A stretch of 64,000 bases of DNA from Streptomyces alboniger (GCF_008704395.1 NZ_CP023695.1:6510001-6574000), one strand, 5' to 3'. Positions 53,163 through 62,363 are shown, numbered from the stretch's first letter. Made by a program: numbers and translations. Notes: generated from the sequence alone by a model not told the origin.

Positions 53163-54689
53163 ATGACTTCGGTAAGAACACCGCGCCAGCAGCCGATCCC
53201 GGTCGACGACGACGGGGAGGACGCACGCATCCTCCAGTCGCTGGGCTACACCCAGCAACTGCACCGCCGGATGGGGGATTTCGGCAACTTCTCCGCCTCC
53301 CTGTCGGTCATCTCGATCATGTCGGGGACCTTGCTGCTGTTCGGCTACGGCCTGAACTCGGGAGGCCCCGCGGTGATCACGTGGGGGTGGCTCGCCGTAG
53401 GGCCGCTCGTGCTGTGCCTGGCCGCGTCCCTGGCGGAGATAACCTCCCGGTACCCCACCAGCGGCGGCCTGTACTACATGGCCCGCCAGCTCGGCGGCGA
53501 GCGGTGGAGCTGGTACACCGGCTGGCTCAACCTCCTGGGCCTGCTCGGCGGGATCGCCGCCCAGGACTACGGCATCGCGACCTTCACCGCCGCGTGGATG
53601 AACCTCCAGTTCGGCTACACCCCCACCCCGGGCTCCCTGCTGGCCCTGTACGCCGTCATCCTCGCGCTGCACGCGGTACTGAACCTCTTCGGCACCCGGC
53701 TGATGAACATCTTGACGTCCCTGAGCGCGTGGTGGCACCTGGCAGGGGCCGTCGCCATCATCGGGTCCCTGGCGTTCGTGCCCTCCCACCACCAGTCGGC
53801 CGGCTTCGTCTTCTCCGAGTTCACCAACAACACGGGCTGGAGCGCCCCGGTATACGTGGTCCTGCTGGGCATGCTGCTGCCGGTGTTCGCCCTGGCCGGC
53901 TACGACACCTCGGCCCACTTGAGCGAGGAGACCAACCACGCCTCCGTCGCCGCGGCCCGTGGGGTCTTCCGCTCGGTGGCGGTGTCCTGGATCGCCGGCG
54001 GCATCCTGCTGACCACACTGCTGTTCGCCATCCAGGACTACACAGTGACCCTGGAAAGCCAGACCGGCGTACCGGTGGCGCAGATCCTTCTGGACGCGCT
54101 GGGCATGGCGGCGGCCAAGGCCCTGCTGCTGGTGATCATCGTGGCCCAGTTCCTGTGCGGCTACACCGTGACCGCCAGCGCCAGCCGGATGATCTACGCC
54201 TTCGCCCGGGACGGTGCCCTGCCCGGATCGGGGCTCTGGAAGAAGGTCAGCCACCGCACCGCCATCCCCGCCAACGCGGTCTGGCTCGCGGTCGCCGTGG
54301 CGTTCGTACTCGCACTGCCTTCCCTGTACTCCAACGCGGCGTTCGCGGCGGTGACCGCCATCTCGGTCGTGGGATTCACCTCCGCCTACGCCATCCCGGT
54401 GCTGCTGCGCCTGCTCCACCGCGACCGATTCACCCCAGGACCCTGGCACTTGGGCCGCTGGAGCCGGCCGATCGGATGGGTGGCGGTGGTGTGGGCGGGC
54501 GCGGTCACGGTGCTGTTCCTGCTGCCGCAGAGCAGCCCGATCACCACCACCACCTTCAACTACACACCCGTCGCGGTGGTGGTGGCCTTCCTCATCGCCG
54601 CCCTGTGGCGCCGCTTCGGACGCGACTCCTACCACGTGCCGCGCTCCGGATCCCCCACCGAGGACGAGCGGTTCGAAGGCATCATCTGA
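53163..54689 (+). CDS. APC-superfamily amino acid permease
   Basis: A 508-residue transporter with about 12 transmembrane segments, opening after an acidic tail with LGYTQQLHRRMGDFGNFSASLSVISIMSG, the typical start of GABA/basic amino acid permeases of the AAT/ACT branch (segment split at the first helix). Substrate contacts of helix 1 (G-x-x-S) and helix 6 (GYDTSAHLSEET) are present. It likely imports an amino acid or polyamine by proton symport. GGAG lies seven bases before ATG 53163. The GNAT gene follows on the same strand, 91 bases later. Confidence 0.9.
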   Translation: MTSVRTPRQQPIPVDDDGEDARILQSLGYTQQLHRRMGDFGNFSASLSVISIMSGTLLLFGYGLNSGGPAVITWGWLAVGPLVLCLAASLAEITSRYPTSGGLYYMARQLGGERWSWYTGWLNLLGLLGGIAAQDYGIATFTAAWMNLQFGYTPTPGSLLALYAVILALHAVLNLFGTRLMNILTSLSAWWHLAGAVAIIGSLAFVPSHHQSAGFVFSEFTNNTGWSAPVYVVLLGMLLPVFALAGYDTSAHLSEETNHASVAAARGVFRSVAVSWIAGGILLTTLLFAIQDYTVTLESQTGVPVAQILLDALGMAAAKALLLVIIVAQFLCGYTVTASASRMIYAFARDGALPGSGLWKKVSHRTAIPANAVWLAVAVAFVLALPSLYSNAAFAAVTAISVVGFTSAYAIPVLLRLLHRDRFTPGPWHLGRWSRPIGWVAVVWAGAVTVLFLLPQSSPITTTTFNYTPVAVVVAFLIAALWRRFGRDSYHVPRSGSPTEDERFEGII

Positions 54690-54780
54690 TGCCGGCGATA
54701 CCGCGTACGAAAACGCGCACGACAGCGCGTACGAAACCGCGTTCGACCCCAACCCAGCCCCAACGACCCACGGGAGTACG

Positions 54781-55581
54781 GTGACTGGCCTCACGGAGTC
54801 CATCGAATCGGCACAGCAGCTCGCCGTGGCCTGGCGTGCTTTGGTGCTCGACCGCGACGCGGACGCGGATGTGCGAGACCTCCCCGGCATCGCCGTCCGC
54901 TGGGCCGACTGCCGGTTCTCGTTCTACAACTGCGTCACGCTGACCGACCCGGGAGCAGGAGCCGACCTCGTCGCGCGGCGCCTGAGCCGGGCGGCGGACA
55001 TCATGCGCACGAAGAAGCACCCGGGCTTCCTGTGGCTCTTCGAAGGCCTCCTCGACGACGAGGCGCGCACCGCGCTGACCACGGCGGCCGAGCAGGCCGG
55101 CCTGGAGTACGCCTTCCCCGGCACGGGCATGGCCGGTGACCTGCTGCCCATTCCCGACCCGGTCCACCCCGACCTGACGTTCGTACGGGTGCGCACCGAC
55201 GAGCACCTGCGGGCCTACGCGGACCTCCAATCGAGCGCCTACGGGTTCCCTTTGGAGGAGGGCCGCGACGGCCTGGTCGGGTCCGCACACTGGAAGAGTG
55301 AGATGTACGCCTACCTGGGCATGCGGGGCGACATCCCGGTGGCGTGCGCCGCGACGGTCGAAGCGCAGGGCCGTCTCTTCGTCGCCTTCGTCGCCACCGA
55401 CCCGCGGTGGCAGCGCAGGGGCTATGGCGAGGCGGTCACGCGCAAGGCGCTGTACGAGGGCGCCCGAGCCACCGGGCTGACCCGCGCCACCTTGCACGCG
55501 ACCGTCGCCGGGGCTCCCGTGTACCCGCGCATCGGCTTCACGCCGAACTCACCCATTCACTTCTTCAACTTGAAGAAGTGA
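54781..55581 (+). CDS. GNAT family N-acetyltransferase
   Basis: A 266-residue protein: an N-terminal alpha/beta half with little conservation and a C-terminal GNAT domain with LFVAFVATDPRWQRRGYGEAVTRKAL (the acetyl-CoA pyrophosphate loop QRRGYG) and ATVAGAPVYPRIGF. It should acetylate a small substrate, possibly the solute brought in by the permease upstream. GTG 54781 follows GGGAG by four bases. The pair permease-acetyltransferase is suggestive but not proof of a pathway. Confidence 0.85.
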   Translation: MTGLTESIESAQQLAVAWRALVLDRDADADVRDLPGIAVRWADCRFSFYNCVTLTDPGAGADLVARRLSRAADIMRTKKHPGFLWLFEGLLDDEARTALTTAAEQAGLEYAFPGTGMAGDLLPIPDPVHPDLTFVRVRTDEHLRAYADLQSSAYGFPLEEGRDGLVGSAHWKSEMYAYLGMRGDIPVACAATVEAQGRLFVAFVATDPRWQRRGYGEAVTRKALYEGARATGLTRATLHATVAGAPVYPRIGFTPNSPIHFFNLKK

Positions 55582-55957
55582 GGCCTCGGCGGGCCCCGGG
55601 CCGGAGGCCGTGGACATCGCCGCGGGTCGCTTCGGGTGTGTGACCTCCCGGGCCCGCTGGACCGGCTTCTGCGACGCCGACCTGCCGACGCCCGTGACGG
55701 CGGTCGACGACGGACCTGTCGGCATGCCGGCGAGGGGGCGTTGGGGCGGGCGGGGCGAGTCATGGGCACTCCCGGACCTGTCGGTGCGCGCGTCCCGACT
55801 CGATACCGGTGTCACCAACGTCCGGTCCTCATACACCTAGTCGGCCATTGCCTCCACCGCCCAGGGCGTCACCGACAAGGTCGTGTGCGTGTGCTGTGGG
55901 CAGCTGCGCCGGGTCAACAACCGCACCGCGGACGGCCGGTTGAGAGTTCACTGCGGC
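55582..55957. other. 376-base gap with a zinc-motif-like remnant
   Basis: No complete gene. One frame near 55876-55950 reads KVVCVCCGQLRRVNNRTADGRL followed by HCG, a CxCC...HC pattern like the start of a small zinc-binding protein, but it lacks a start with a ribosome site and runs into the 3' end of the WYL gene. It is best seen as a fragment. The rest is ordinary G/C-rich spacer, with a weak hairpin after the GNAT stop. Confidence 0.4.
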
Positions 55958-56917
55958 TCACCCGGCGGCGTCCAGGGCGCGGCGCGCGGCAGTGCGCAGG
56001 TGCCTGCGGACGGCTTCGTCAGCGTCCAGGGTGTAGTCGGCGCCGAGGCCGGCGAGGAGCTGGGCGATGCCGGGGAGGTGGTCGCCGGAGCAGTCCACCG
56101 TGCAGGCGTCGGGGCCGGCCGGCCGGATGCGGGTGGCGAGGGCCCAGGTGCGGCGGCGGACGGCGTCGGCGGGTTCCCGGACCGTGGCGATGGCCCGATA
56201 GCGCACAGGCGCGGCAGCGATCTTCGCTGCCACATAGGCGGCTGGGTCGTGGCCGGGCACGAGCCGGGGGGTGAAGCGGTGGCGGGTCGGGGCCAGGTCG
56301 GTGACGCGGTCGAGGCGATAGATGCGCCAGTCGTCGCGGGCGTGGTCGTGGGCGAGGAGGTACCACAGGCCGCCGGAGGCGACGAGGTGGTGCGGGTCGG
56401 CGCGGCGGTCAGCGCTGTGGCCGGTGCGGTTGGTGTAGGCGAAGGTGACGGTCTCCCGGTCCCGGCAGGACGCTGCCAGCGCGGTCAGGGTCGCCGGGTC
56501 GGTTCGCGGTCCGCGGCGCTCCCATTCGATGGTGGCGGTCGCCTGCTGGAGGGCGGCCACCTGGGTCCGGAGGCGGGCGGGGAGGACCTGTTCGAGTTTC
56601 GCGAGGGCGCGCAGGGTGGTCTCCTCCATGCCGGTGAGGTGCCCGGCGGCGGTGCGCAGGGCGACGGCGGTGGCGGTGGCTTCGTCGTCGTCGAGGATGA
56701 GGGGCGGCATGGCGGCGCCGGAGGCCAGGCGGTAGCCGCCGGCGTGGCCGGTGGTGCCCTCGACGGGGTAGCCGAGATCGCGTAGGCGCTCGATATCGCG
56801 CCGGACGGTGCGGCCGGTGACGCCGAGCCGCTCGGCCAGCTCGGCGCCGGACCACTCGCGGCGCGTCTGGAGCAGGGACAGCAGGCGGAGCATCCGTGCG
56901 GGAAGGTCGGTCGTCAT
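55958..56917 (-). CDS. WYL-domain transcriptional regulator (YafY-like)
   Basis: A 319-residue regulator with an N-terminal HTH_11 winged helix (RMLRLLSLLQTRREWSGAELAERLGV, cut at the turn, then RTVRRDIERLRDLGYPV) and a WYL domain around residue 140-215 (RETVTFAYTNRTG, then HHLVASGGLWYLLAHDHARDDWRIYRLDRV), followed by the WCX tail. WYL regulators bind nucleic-acid-like or other small ligands and often repress adjacent genes. It diverges from the MFS exporter gene across a 62-base region with an operator-like dyad (56941-56957). Confidence 0.9.
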   Translation of the reverse strand: MTTDLPARMLRLLSLLQTRREWSGAELAERLGVTGRTVRRDIERLRDLGYPVEGTTGHAGGYRLASGAAMPPLILDDDEATATAVALRTAAGHLTGMEETTLRALAKLEQVLPARLRTQVAALQQATATIEWERRGPRTDPATLTALAASCRDRETVTFAYTNRTGHSADRRADPHHLVASGGLWYLLAHDHARDDWRIYRLDRVTDLAPTRHRFTPRLVPGHDPAAYVAAKIAAAPVRYRAIATVREPADAVRRRTWALATRIRPAGPDACTVDCSGDHLPGIAQLLAGLGADYTLDADEAVRRHLRTAARRALDAAG

Positions 56918-56940
56918 GTTTTCCAGGATGGCGTGCTCTG

Positions 56941-56957
56941 AGGACGTGAGGTGTCCT
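56941..56957. promoter_or_regulatory. Dyad between WYL regulator and MFS exporter
   Basis: AGGAC, seven bases, GTCCT lies between the divergent genes, beside a palindromic AGGCCT, and TAGCGT six bases before the MFS ATG could be a -10 element. It is a likely WYL operator controlling both genes. Confidence 0.45.
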
Positions 56958-56979
56958 AAAGGCCTCTTAGCGTGGAGGC

Positions 56980-58500
56980 ATGTCCGAGAACAAAACCTCC
57001 CGAACCATTACGGATACGGCAGCCCCGCGACGGTGGGCCGCGCTGGTCGTCGTGCTGATCGCCGCCTTCATGGACGCGGTCGACGTCACCGTGGTGCATA
57101 TCGCCCTGCCCGACATCCAGGCCGAGACCGGAGCGTCCACGGCACAGCTTCAGTGGATCACCGGTGGGTACGCGCTGGCGTTCGCGCTCGGGCTGATCAC
57201 CGGCGGCCGGATGGGGGACCTGTTCGGCCGTAAGAAGATCTTCCTGCTCGGTGTCGTCGGCTTCACGGTCACCTCGCTGGTGTGCGGCGTCGCCGGAAAC
57301 CCGGAAATTCTCCTCGCCGGGCGCATCGCGCAGGGCGCCATGGCCGCGTTGATGGTGCCGCAGGTGCTGTCGATCATCCACGTCACCTTCCCCGAGCGTG
57401 AGCGGGGCAAGGTGTTCGGGATCTACGGAGCGGTCATGGCCCTGGGCACGCTCGCCGGGCCCTTGGTCGGTGCGCTGCTGGTCGAGGGTGACCTGTTCGG
57501 GCTCGGCTGGCGGCCGGTCTTCCTGGTCAACCTGCCGCTGGGCGTCGCAGGACTGATCGCCGGAGCCCTGGTGATCAGCGAGTCGAAGGCCGAGCGGGCG
57601 GCCCGTCCGGACCTGGTGGGTGTGCTGCTGGCCACGGCCGGTCTGCTGGCGCTGGTTCTGCCCCTCACCCAGGGGCGTGAGCTGGGCTGGCCTGCCTGGA
57701 CATACGGGTCGATGGCCGCCTCCGTGCCCGTTCTGGCCGCGTTCGTGGCCTGGGAGCGGCGCCTGGCGCGGCGTGGCGGATCGCCGTTGGTGGTGCTGTC
57801 GCTGTTCTCCCGGCGCAGTTTCTCCGGCGGGCAGGGTGTGCAGCTGCTGTTCGGTCTGGCCTCGGGTGTGTTCTTCCTGGCCTGGACGCTCTACCTGCAA
57901 CTGGGGCTGGGCTTCTCGCCGCTGAAGGCCGGGCTGTCGGGGATGCCGCTGTCCGCGGCCATGATGGCCGGGGCCGGACTGTCGATGCAGGTGCTGGTGC
58001 CGCGCTTCGGCCGCCGGGTGCTACAGGCCGGCGGACTGCTGGCCGCCGCGGGCATGGTCCTGTTCGTCGGTCTGGCCGGCCATTACGGCACCGACATCGC
58101 CCTGTGGCAGACGATGATGCCGCTGATCCCGATGGGCCTGGGCATGGGGTTGATCATCGCCCCGCTGACCGACGTCATCCTCTCCGAGGTGCCTCACGAG
58201 CACGCGGGCTCCGCCTCCGGCCTGACCAACACCACCATGCAGCTCGGCCAGGCCGTCGGCGTGGCCCTGTCCTCGGTCGTCTTCTTCGACCGACTCGGGC
58301 CCGGCGGCCCCGCCGCACAGGCGGAGCAGATGCCGCACGCCTTCGCAGGCTCCCTGTGGTACGTGGCTGCCGCCTTCACGGCCGCGTTCGCCGTTCTGTT
58401 CGCTCTGCCCCGCACGGTCGGCACCATGCCACGAGCCACCGACAAGGCCTCCCCGGAGCAGGGGCAGGAGCAGGAGGCCGAGCCGGTTCTGACCGGCTGA
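56980..58500 (+). CDS. MFS drug exporter (DHA2, 14-TMS type)
   Basis: A 506-residue proton antiporter of the EmrB/QacA group with about 14 transmembrane helices. Motif D1-like FMDAVDVTVVHIALPDIQAET opens the protein in two parts, GGRMGDLFGRKKIF is motif A, and GIYGAVMALGTLAGPLVGALL is motif C of exporters. The C-terminal tail is Glu/Gln-rich. It likely pumps out toxic compounds and is probably under control of the divergent WYL regulator. Gap to the following VOC remnant is short and on the same strand. Confidence 0.9.
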   Translation: MSENKTSRTITDTAAPRRWAALVVVLIAAFMDAVDVTVVHIALPDIQAETGASTAQLQWITGGYALAFALGLITGGRMGDLFGRKKIFLLGVVGFTVTSLVCGVAGNPEILLAGRIAQGAMAALMVPQVLSIIHVTFPERERGKVFGIYGAVMALGTLAGPLVGALLVEGDLFGLGWRPVFLVNLPLGVAGLIAGALVISESKAERAARPDLVGVLLATAGLLALVLPLTQGRELGWPAWTYGSMAASVPVLAAFVAWERRLARRGGSPLVVLSLFSRRSFSGGQGVQLLFGLASGVFFLAWTLYLQLGLGFSPLKAGLSGMPLSAAMMAGAGLSMQVLVPRFGRRVLQAGGLLAAAGMVLFVGLAGHYGTDIALWQTMMPLIPMGLGMGLIIAPLTDVILSEVPHEHAGSASGLTNTTMQLGQAVGVALSSVVFFDRLGPGGPAAQAEQMPHAFAGSLWYVAAAFTAAFAVLFALPRTVGTMPRATDKASPEQGQEQEAEPVLTG

Positions 58501-58558
58501 CAGGTCGGCCCTGTCCCCGTGCCCGCCCCGTACAGCACGTACGAAAGGCATTCACGTC

Positions 58559-58730
58559 ATGGGTTACATGTCCCCCGGCCAGGTGGTCTGGTTCGAGATC
58601 GGACGGTACGCCGTACTTCCACGACTTCACCGGCGCCCAGCGGCCCTCCGGCGCCCAGCGGCCCTCCGACGGCCTGTGGGATCACAGCGGCAGCCCGTAC
58701 GGCGCCGCTTACGTCATGCCGTCCTCGCCG
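58559..58730 (+). pseudogene. Broken VOC-family (glyoxalase-like) gene
   Basis: The first frame reads MGYMSPGQVVWFEIG, a standard opening of a bacterial VOC protein, but then loses sense. A second frame resumes with SDGTPYFHDFTGAQRPS and ends SGSPYGAAYVMPS, a piece of the family normally found further on. Thus most of the first beta unit is deleted, a frameshift joins the parts, and an 18-bp tandem duplication (58630-58665) lies inside. A normal AAAGG-type ribosome site still precedes the ATG. Confidence 0.6.
58630..58665 (+). repeat. Perfect 18-bp tandem duplication
   Basis: CCGGCGCCCAGCGGCCCT occurs twice without a gap, inside the broken VOC gene. The period of 18 keeps the frame but adds GAQRPS. 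Confidence 0.85.
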
Positions 58731-58827
58731 GACGCTGCCCCCTCACCACCGCCGGGCTCCCCGGTACACCCCAAGACCGCGGCCCGCACACGCGTAGCCG
58801 CACCCCCCGAGGTAAGGAACTCCCGCC

Positions 58828-59232
58828 ATGAGCACCTCCCACTCCGCCGACGCCCTCAACGGTTCGGTGATCTCGTACGCGATCTGGGCCGACGACGGGC
58901 GCCGGCTCGCCGAGTTCTACGCCGCCGCGCTGGGCACCGAGGTCGGCACCCCCTACCCGGACGAGCACGGCAACGAGGTCGCCTTCCCCGTCATCGTCGG
59001 CAACACGATGTACGTCTTCTGGACCTCCAGCTCCTTCACCGCACCCGCCTGGCCCCAGCAGGAGCTGCCCTTCCACATGGACCTGGCGTTCCCCGATGTG
59101 GCCGCCGCTGAGAAGCGGCTGCTGGAACTCGGGGCGAGCAAGCCCGACTTCCAGCCCGGCGGCGAGCACTGGACGGTCCTGCTGGACCCCTCCGGCCAGC
59201 CGCTGTGCATCAGCCAGGCCCACCCCTCCTGA
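58828..59232 (+). CDS. VOC-family protein (glyoxalase/bleomycin-resistance fold)
   Basis: A 134-residue single-domain VOC protein: VISYAIWADDGRRLAEFYAAALG opens the first beta-alpha-beta unit in the usual way, PFHMDLAFPDVAAAEKRLLELGA begins the second, and WTVLLDPSGQPLCI closes it. Metal ligands of true glyoxalases are only partly apparent, so it is likely a binding or resistance protein or a dioxygenase-like enzyme. AAGGA lies before the ATG at a normal distance. It follows the broken VOC copy and precedes the Gfo/Idh/MocA gene on the same strand. Confidence 0.85.
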   Translation: MSTSHSADALNGSVISYAIWADDGRRLAEFYAAALGTEVGTPYPDEHGNEVAFPVIVGNTMYVFWTSSSFTAPAWPQQELPFHMDLAFPDVAAAEKRLLELGASKPDFQPGGEHWTVLLDPSGQPLCISQAHPS

Positions 59233-59323
59233 CCCCGCCCACCACACCTGTACCGAGCCCACGGCCGTGGTAGTCGGCCGCGGCCGTGGGCCGCAGGGCC
59301 CGCTACACGCGGAAGGAAGACTC

Positions 59324-60268
59324 ATGAAGATCGCACTGTTGGGAACCAGCTTCGGCCAGGCGCACGCCGGGGTCTACGCGGCCCGCGACGACGTGGACGT
59401 GGTGATGTTCGGCCGCGACGAGGACAAGACCGCGCAGGTGGCCGGCCGGTTCGGCTTCATCGCCTCCACCGACCTGGATGTCGCCTTCACCGACGACTCC
59501 TTCGACCTGGTCGACCTCTGCCTGCCCATCGCGCTGCACACCCCGATGGCGCTGCGCGCCTTGGAGGCCGGCAAGCACGTGCTGACCGAACTGCCCATGG
59601 CCGGTTCCCTGGCGGAGGGCCGCGAACTCGTGGCCGCCGCCGAGTCGAGCGACCGGCACGTGTTCGTGGACATGTTCGAGCGGTTCATCCCCGCCAACCA
59701 GGCTCTTGAGGACGCGGTACGGGACGGTACGTACGGGCGGCTGGAGGAACTGACCTGCTGGTCGGCGATGGCGCCGCTGTGGCCCGGCGCAAGTCTGGGA
59801 GTGAAGGTGCTGCCGATGGAGGCCATGCACAGCGACCTGGACCTGATCACCCGCGCCCTCGGCATGCCCGACCAGGTCCACGTCACCTCGGTCGAACGGG
59901 ACGCGGACGCCGGCGCGGTCGAGGCGGTCATGGCCTTCGACGGGGCGCTAGCCCGCAGCTCGGTCTCCTCGCTGCGGCCGATGCCGTGGGGCGGCCGCGG
60001 CGGCTACACCGCCGCCTTCACCGACGGCGTCCTCGAGTGGACCTCGGCCATGGGCTACGACGGCCAGCCGACCGGCACTCTCACCGCCTACAGCGACAAG
60101 GGGGCCCACGAGGTGGAGCTACCCGCCGCCGACCAGTACACGGCGATGATCGACCACGTGCTGGCCGTGCTGCGCGGTGAGGCCGACAACGAGATCAGCC
60201 CAGCCAGCGCCCTGGCCGCACTGGAGCTGACCTGCCAGATCGACCAGCAGGTCAACCCCGCCACCTGA
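59324..60268 (+). CDS. Gfo/Idh/MocA-family protein with altered EKP motif
   Basis: A 314-residue NAD(P)-binding protein. The Rossmann motif is LLGTSFGQAHAGVY, the C-terminal alpha/beta domain is typical (MFERFIPANQALEDAVRDG), and HSDLDLITRALG supplies the usual late aspartate. The position of the conserved EKP lysine reads GKHVLTELPMA, so the catalytic lysine is leucine; the protein may use a different chemistry or be a non-oxidoreductase binder. GGAAGGAAG precedes ATG 59324 by six to seven bases. Confidence 0.88.
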   Translation: MKIALLGTSFGQAHAGVYAARDDVDVVMFGRDEDKTAQVAGRFGFIASTDLDVAFTDDSFDLVDLCLPIALHTPMALRALEAGKHVLTELPMAGSLAEGRELVAAAESSDRHVFVDMFERFIPANQALEDAVRDGTYGRLEELTCWSAMAPLWPGASLGVKVLPMEAMHSDLDLITRALGMPDQVHVTSVERDADAGAVEAVMAFDGALARSSVSSLRPMPWGGRGGYTAAFTDGVLEWTSAMGYDGQPTGTLTAYSDKGAHEVELPAADQYTAMIDHVLAVLRGEADNEISPASALAALELTCQIDQQVNPAT

Positions 60269-60301
60269 CCATCCAGCCCTGTTGCCGCCCGGTCCCGACC
60301 G

Positions 60302-60511
60302 CGTGGCAACTTCGTCCGCAACCGGCTGCCGAAGTACGAGAAACCCGAAGCCGACAGCATTGAGGACCTTTCCCCGGCGATCGTGGTCGACCAGAAGCCG
60401 CTGGGCGGCGGCTCACGTTCGACGGTGGGCACCATCACGGACATCGCCTCCCTGATCCGGCTCCGGTTCTCCCGCGCAGGGTCGCCCAGTGCGGGCACGT
60501 CGACGGCCTAG
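60302..60511 (+). pseudogene. Fragment of a UvrA-like ABC protein
   Basis: About 69 codons in one frame read RGNFVRNRLPKYEKPEADS, then IEDLSPAIVVDQKPLGGGS and RSTVGTITDIASLIRLRFSR, and end at TAG 60509-60511. This is the internal segment between the first Walker A region and the zinc module of UvrA-like, drug-resistance type excinuclease proteins. No start, Walker or zinc motif remains, so it is an isolated dead piece. Confidence 0.8.
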
Positions 60512-60959
60512 CGCTGTGAGTGGCGACGCTCTGGGGAGACGGGCCGACTGATACCTGCAGAGGAACCAGTCGTCCTGTGGCTCGGCTGAACTCTCAAACC
60601 TTTGGTGACCGTTGTTCACGTCCTGAGAGGCACGGGTAGGGCACGCACCGCGTCCACTCGGTGTTGGGTTCCGCTATCCGACTGATGTAGGCGAAGGTAG
60701 CGCCCCCAGTTGGCTGCTTGTGTGTCGGCGGCTGGGGCGGCGGTCGACTCGCACAGAGGGCCGGACCATCGGTCGGGTGGACGGGCACCTCCGTGTGTGT
60801 GGTCGTATGCAACGCTTCTGCTCGTTCGTTGCACGGCAAGGGTGTCCGGCATACACCGCCGCAGTCCTGGTTGAGACGTGTGGGCTCTGCCCTACAGGCT
60901 TTTGACGTTGAGTGAACAAACGTTGCACTGTTGGATGACCCGGGAGTGCGACGGGAGGG
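60512..60959. other. 448-base gap before the integrase remnant
   Basis: No gene is supported. Base composition is less G/C-rich than the surroundings. CGTTGCAC occurs twice (near 60830 and 60923), and GCAACG once in inverse orientation near 60809; such short repeats near an integrase gene could be remnants of an attachment or recombination region, but no tRNA gene or clear att core is visible. Confidence 0.45.
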
Positions 60960-61690
60960 GTGAGCCGCGACGGCGGCTTCACCGTCGACCGCGCGTTTCT
61001 TGGAGTGAAAGACGCGGCTGCATATCTCGGCCTTTCGCCCCGGACGCTGTACGTCTGGCGTCACCGACGGCAGGGGCCTCCAAGTTTCCGTATGGGTTCC
61101 CATGGGCCCGTGACCTATCGGCTCGATGCCCTTGAAGCCTGGATACGCGAACAGGCACAGGCGGACTCCCGCTCCAACCCCGCCCTCAACCCCGTGAGCG
61201 TCGCGCCGCAGCGGCGTACCGCGTACTCGGCAACGCCTTCCGGCCGACCCTCCCCACCCCTACCTGCAAGGAAGCACTTGGCCGGCTACATCGAAGACCG
61301 CTGGGTCAACAAGAAGAAGGACCCCACCAGCGGCAAGCGGGAGCGCACCACCCGCTACGGGAAGGGCTCGCGGTACCGCGTCGCAGGCATCCCCGGCGTA
61401 CGGAACATGTCGTTCGACACGCTGGAGGACGCCAAGGCGTGGCTGCGCAGGGCCGGTACCGACAGCGAACGCGGCGAGTTCGTCGACCCGCGCGACGGTT
61501 CCATCCCGCTGACCGACTACGTCACGCGCTTCTGGAAGGAGGGCGTGCGGGGCGACCGAGGGTGAGGGGCGGGGGCGAACCCTGGAGGCACCGGACGGGG
61601 TGGAGCTGCGCTATGTCCTCACCTTCCTGCCCCGAGTCCGCGACCCCACCATCCGACAGGTGCGCGTCAAGACCATCATGCCCGCCCTCC
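60960..61690 (+). pseudogene. Excisionase-integrase fusion, broken (pSAM2-like element remnant)
   Basis: The first frame (60960-61565) begins with an excisionase-type helix-turn-helix (FLGVKDAAAYLGLSPRTLYVWRHRRQG) and then enters the N-terminal arm-binding part of a tyrosine integrase (LAGYIEDRWVNKKKDPTSG to DYVTRFWKEGVRG) without the normal integrase start. It stops at TGA 61563-61565; a different frame from 61600 resumes with LPRVRDPTIRQVRVKTIMPALL, the core-binding domain. No catalytic domain follows. A deletion fused xis and int, and further damage killed the element. Confidence 0.72.
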
Positions 61691-61945
61691 TGACGGCCAC
61701 GAGCAGAGCCACGGAACCCTGCTCCTGGTCACGGTCGACGGTGGTGGGACCCTCGGCACCGCCAGCGGCCCGGGCTTGTCGATGAGGCTGGCCCTAAGCC
61801 CCCTGTATCCGCGGCACGGGCTCCGAGCGACTCTGCGAGCCAGCCTCCACACCCAGCCCACGCTCACCCAAGCCCGGGGGCTGTCGAATCAACCAGCAGG
61901 GCCAATGTGGAGAACCCGTGGGACGCCAAGTCCACCGGATGGCCG

Positions 61946-62186
61946 ACGCCGACTCCTGGACATCGGCACGGGGACCGGGCTGGTGGCAGAGGCGCTGCTC
62001 AGTCGCTTCGACGACATCATCGCCGTCGTCAACGACGCGGACATGCTCACCGCGGCCGACTCGGCGCTGCGCCCCAAGCTCCCCCAGGGCTGCGACGTCC
62101 GCCAGCGTCTCGGCGCCGCCAGACGATGGGTTGAGCCGTCTGCGCGCGGACGTCTCCAGGGCCCGGCAGGACACGCTCAGTGACGG
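61946..62186 (+). pseudogene. Fragment of a class I SAM methyltransferase
   Basis: RLLDIGTGTGLVAEALLSRFDDI followed by VVNDADMLTAADSALRPKLPQG gives motif I (GTGTG) and the start of motif II of a SAM-dependent methyltransferase (segment broken at the end of motif I). No start precedes it in register, and the rest of the fold is lost after about 80 codons. It is a decayed fragment in the graveyard between the integrase remnant and corA. Confidence 0.65.
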
Positions 62187-62363
62187 TTGACTGAAGCGGC
62201 TTGGTCGAGCCGCGTCGTACGGCAGGTGCGGAAGAGCAGGTGGGGAGGGTGATGGCCCGCTCCCCAAGGCCGCGCATTCTCCCCAGCTTCTCCCCAGGGC
62301 TCCGAAACAGATGCCCATGGGAGTTCGCATGAGCGAAGTTGATCATCTATTCCGAGCTGACGT

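Noticed and set aside
60718..60915. Short plus-strand frames in the 60.5-61 kb gap
   Set aside because: No ribosome sites and no protein-like composition; probably chance in decayed sequence.
61690..61946. Possible tRNA or attachment site after the integrase remnant
   Set aside because: No T-loop GGTTCGAATC-like sequence, acceptor stem or CCA-side pairing could be found in this stretch.
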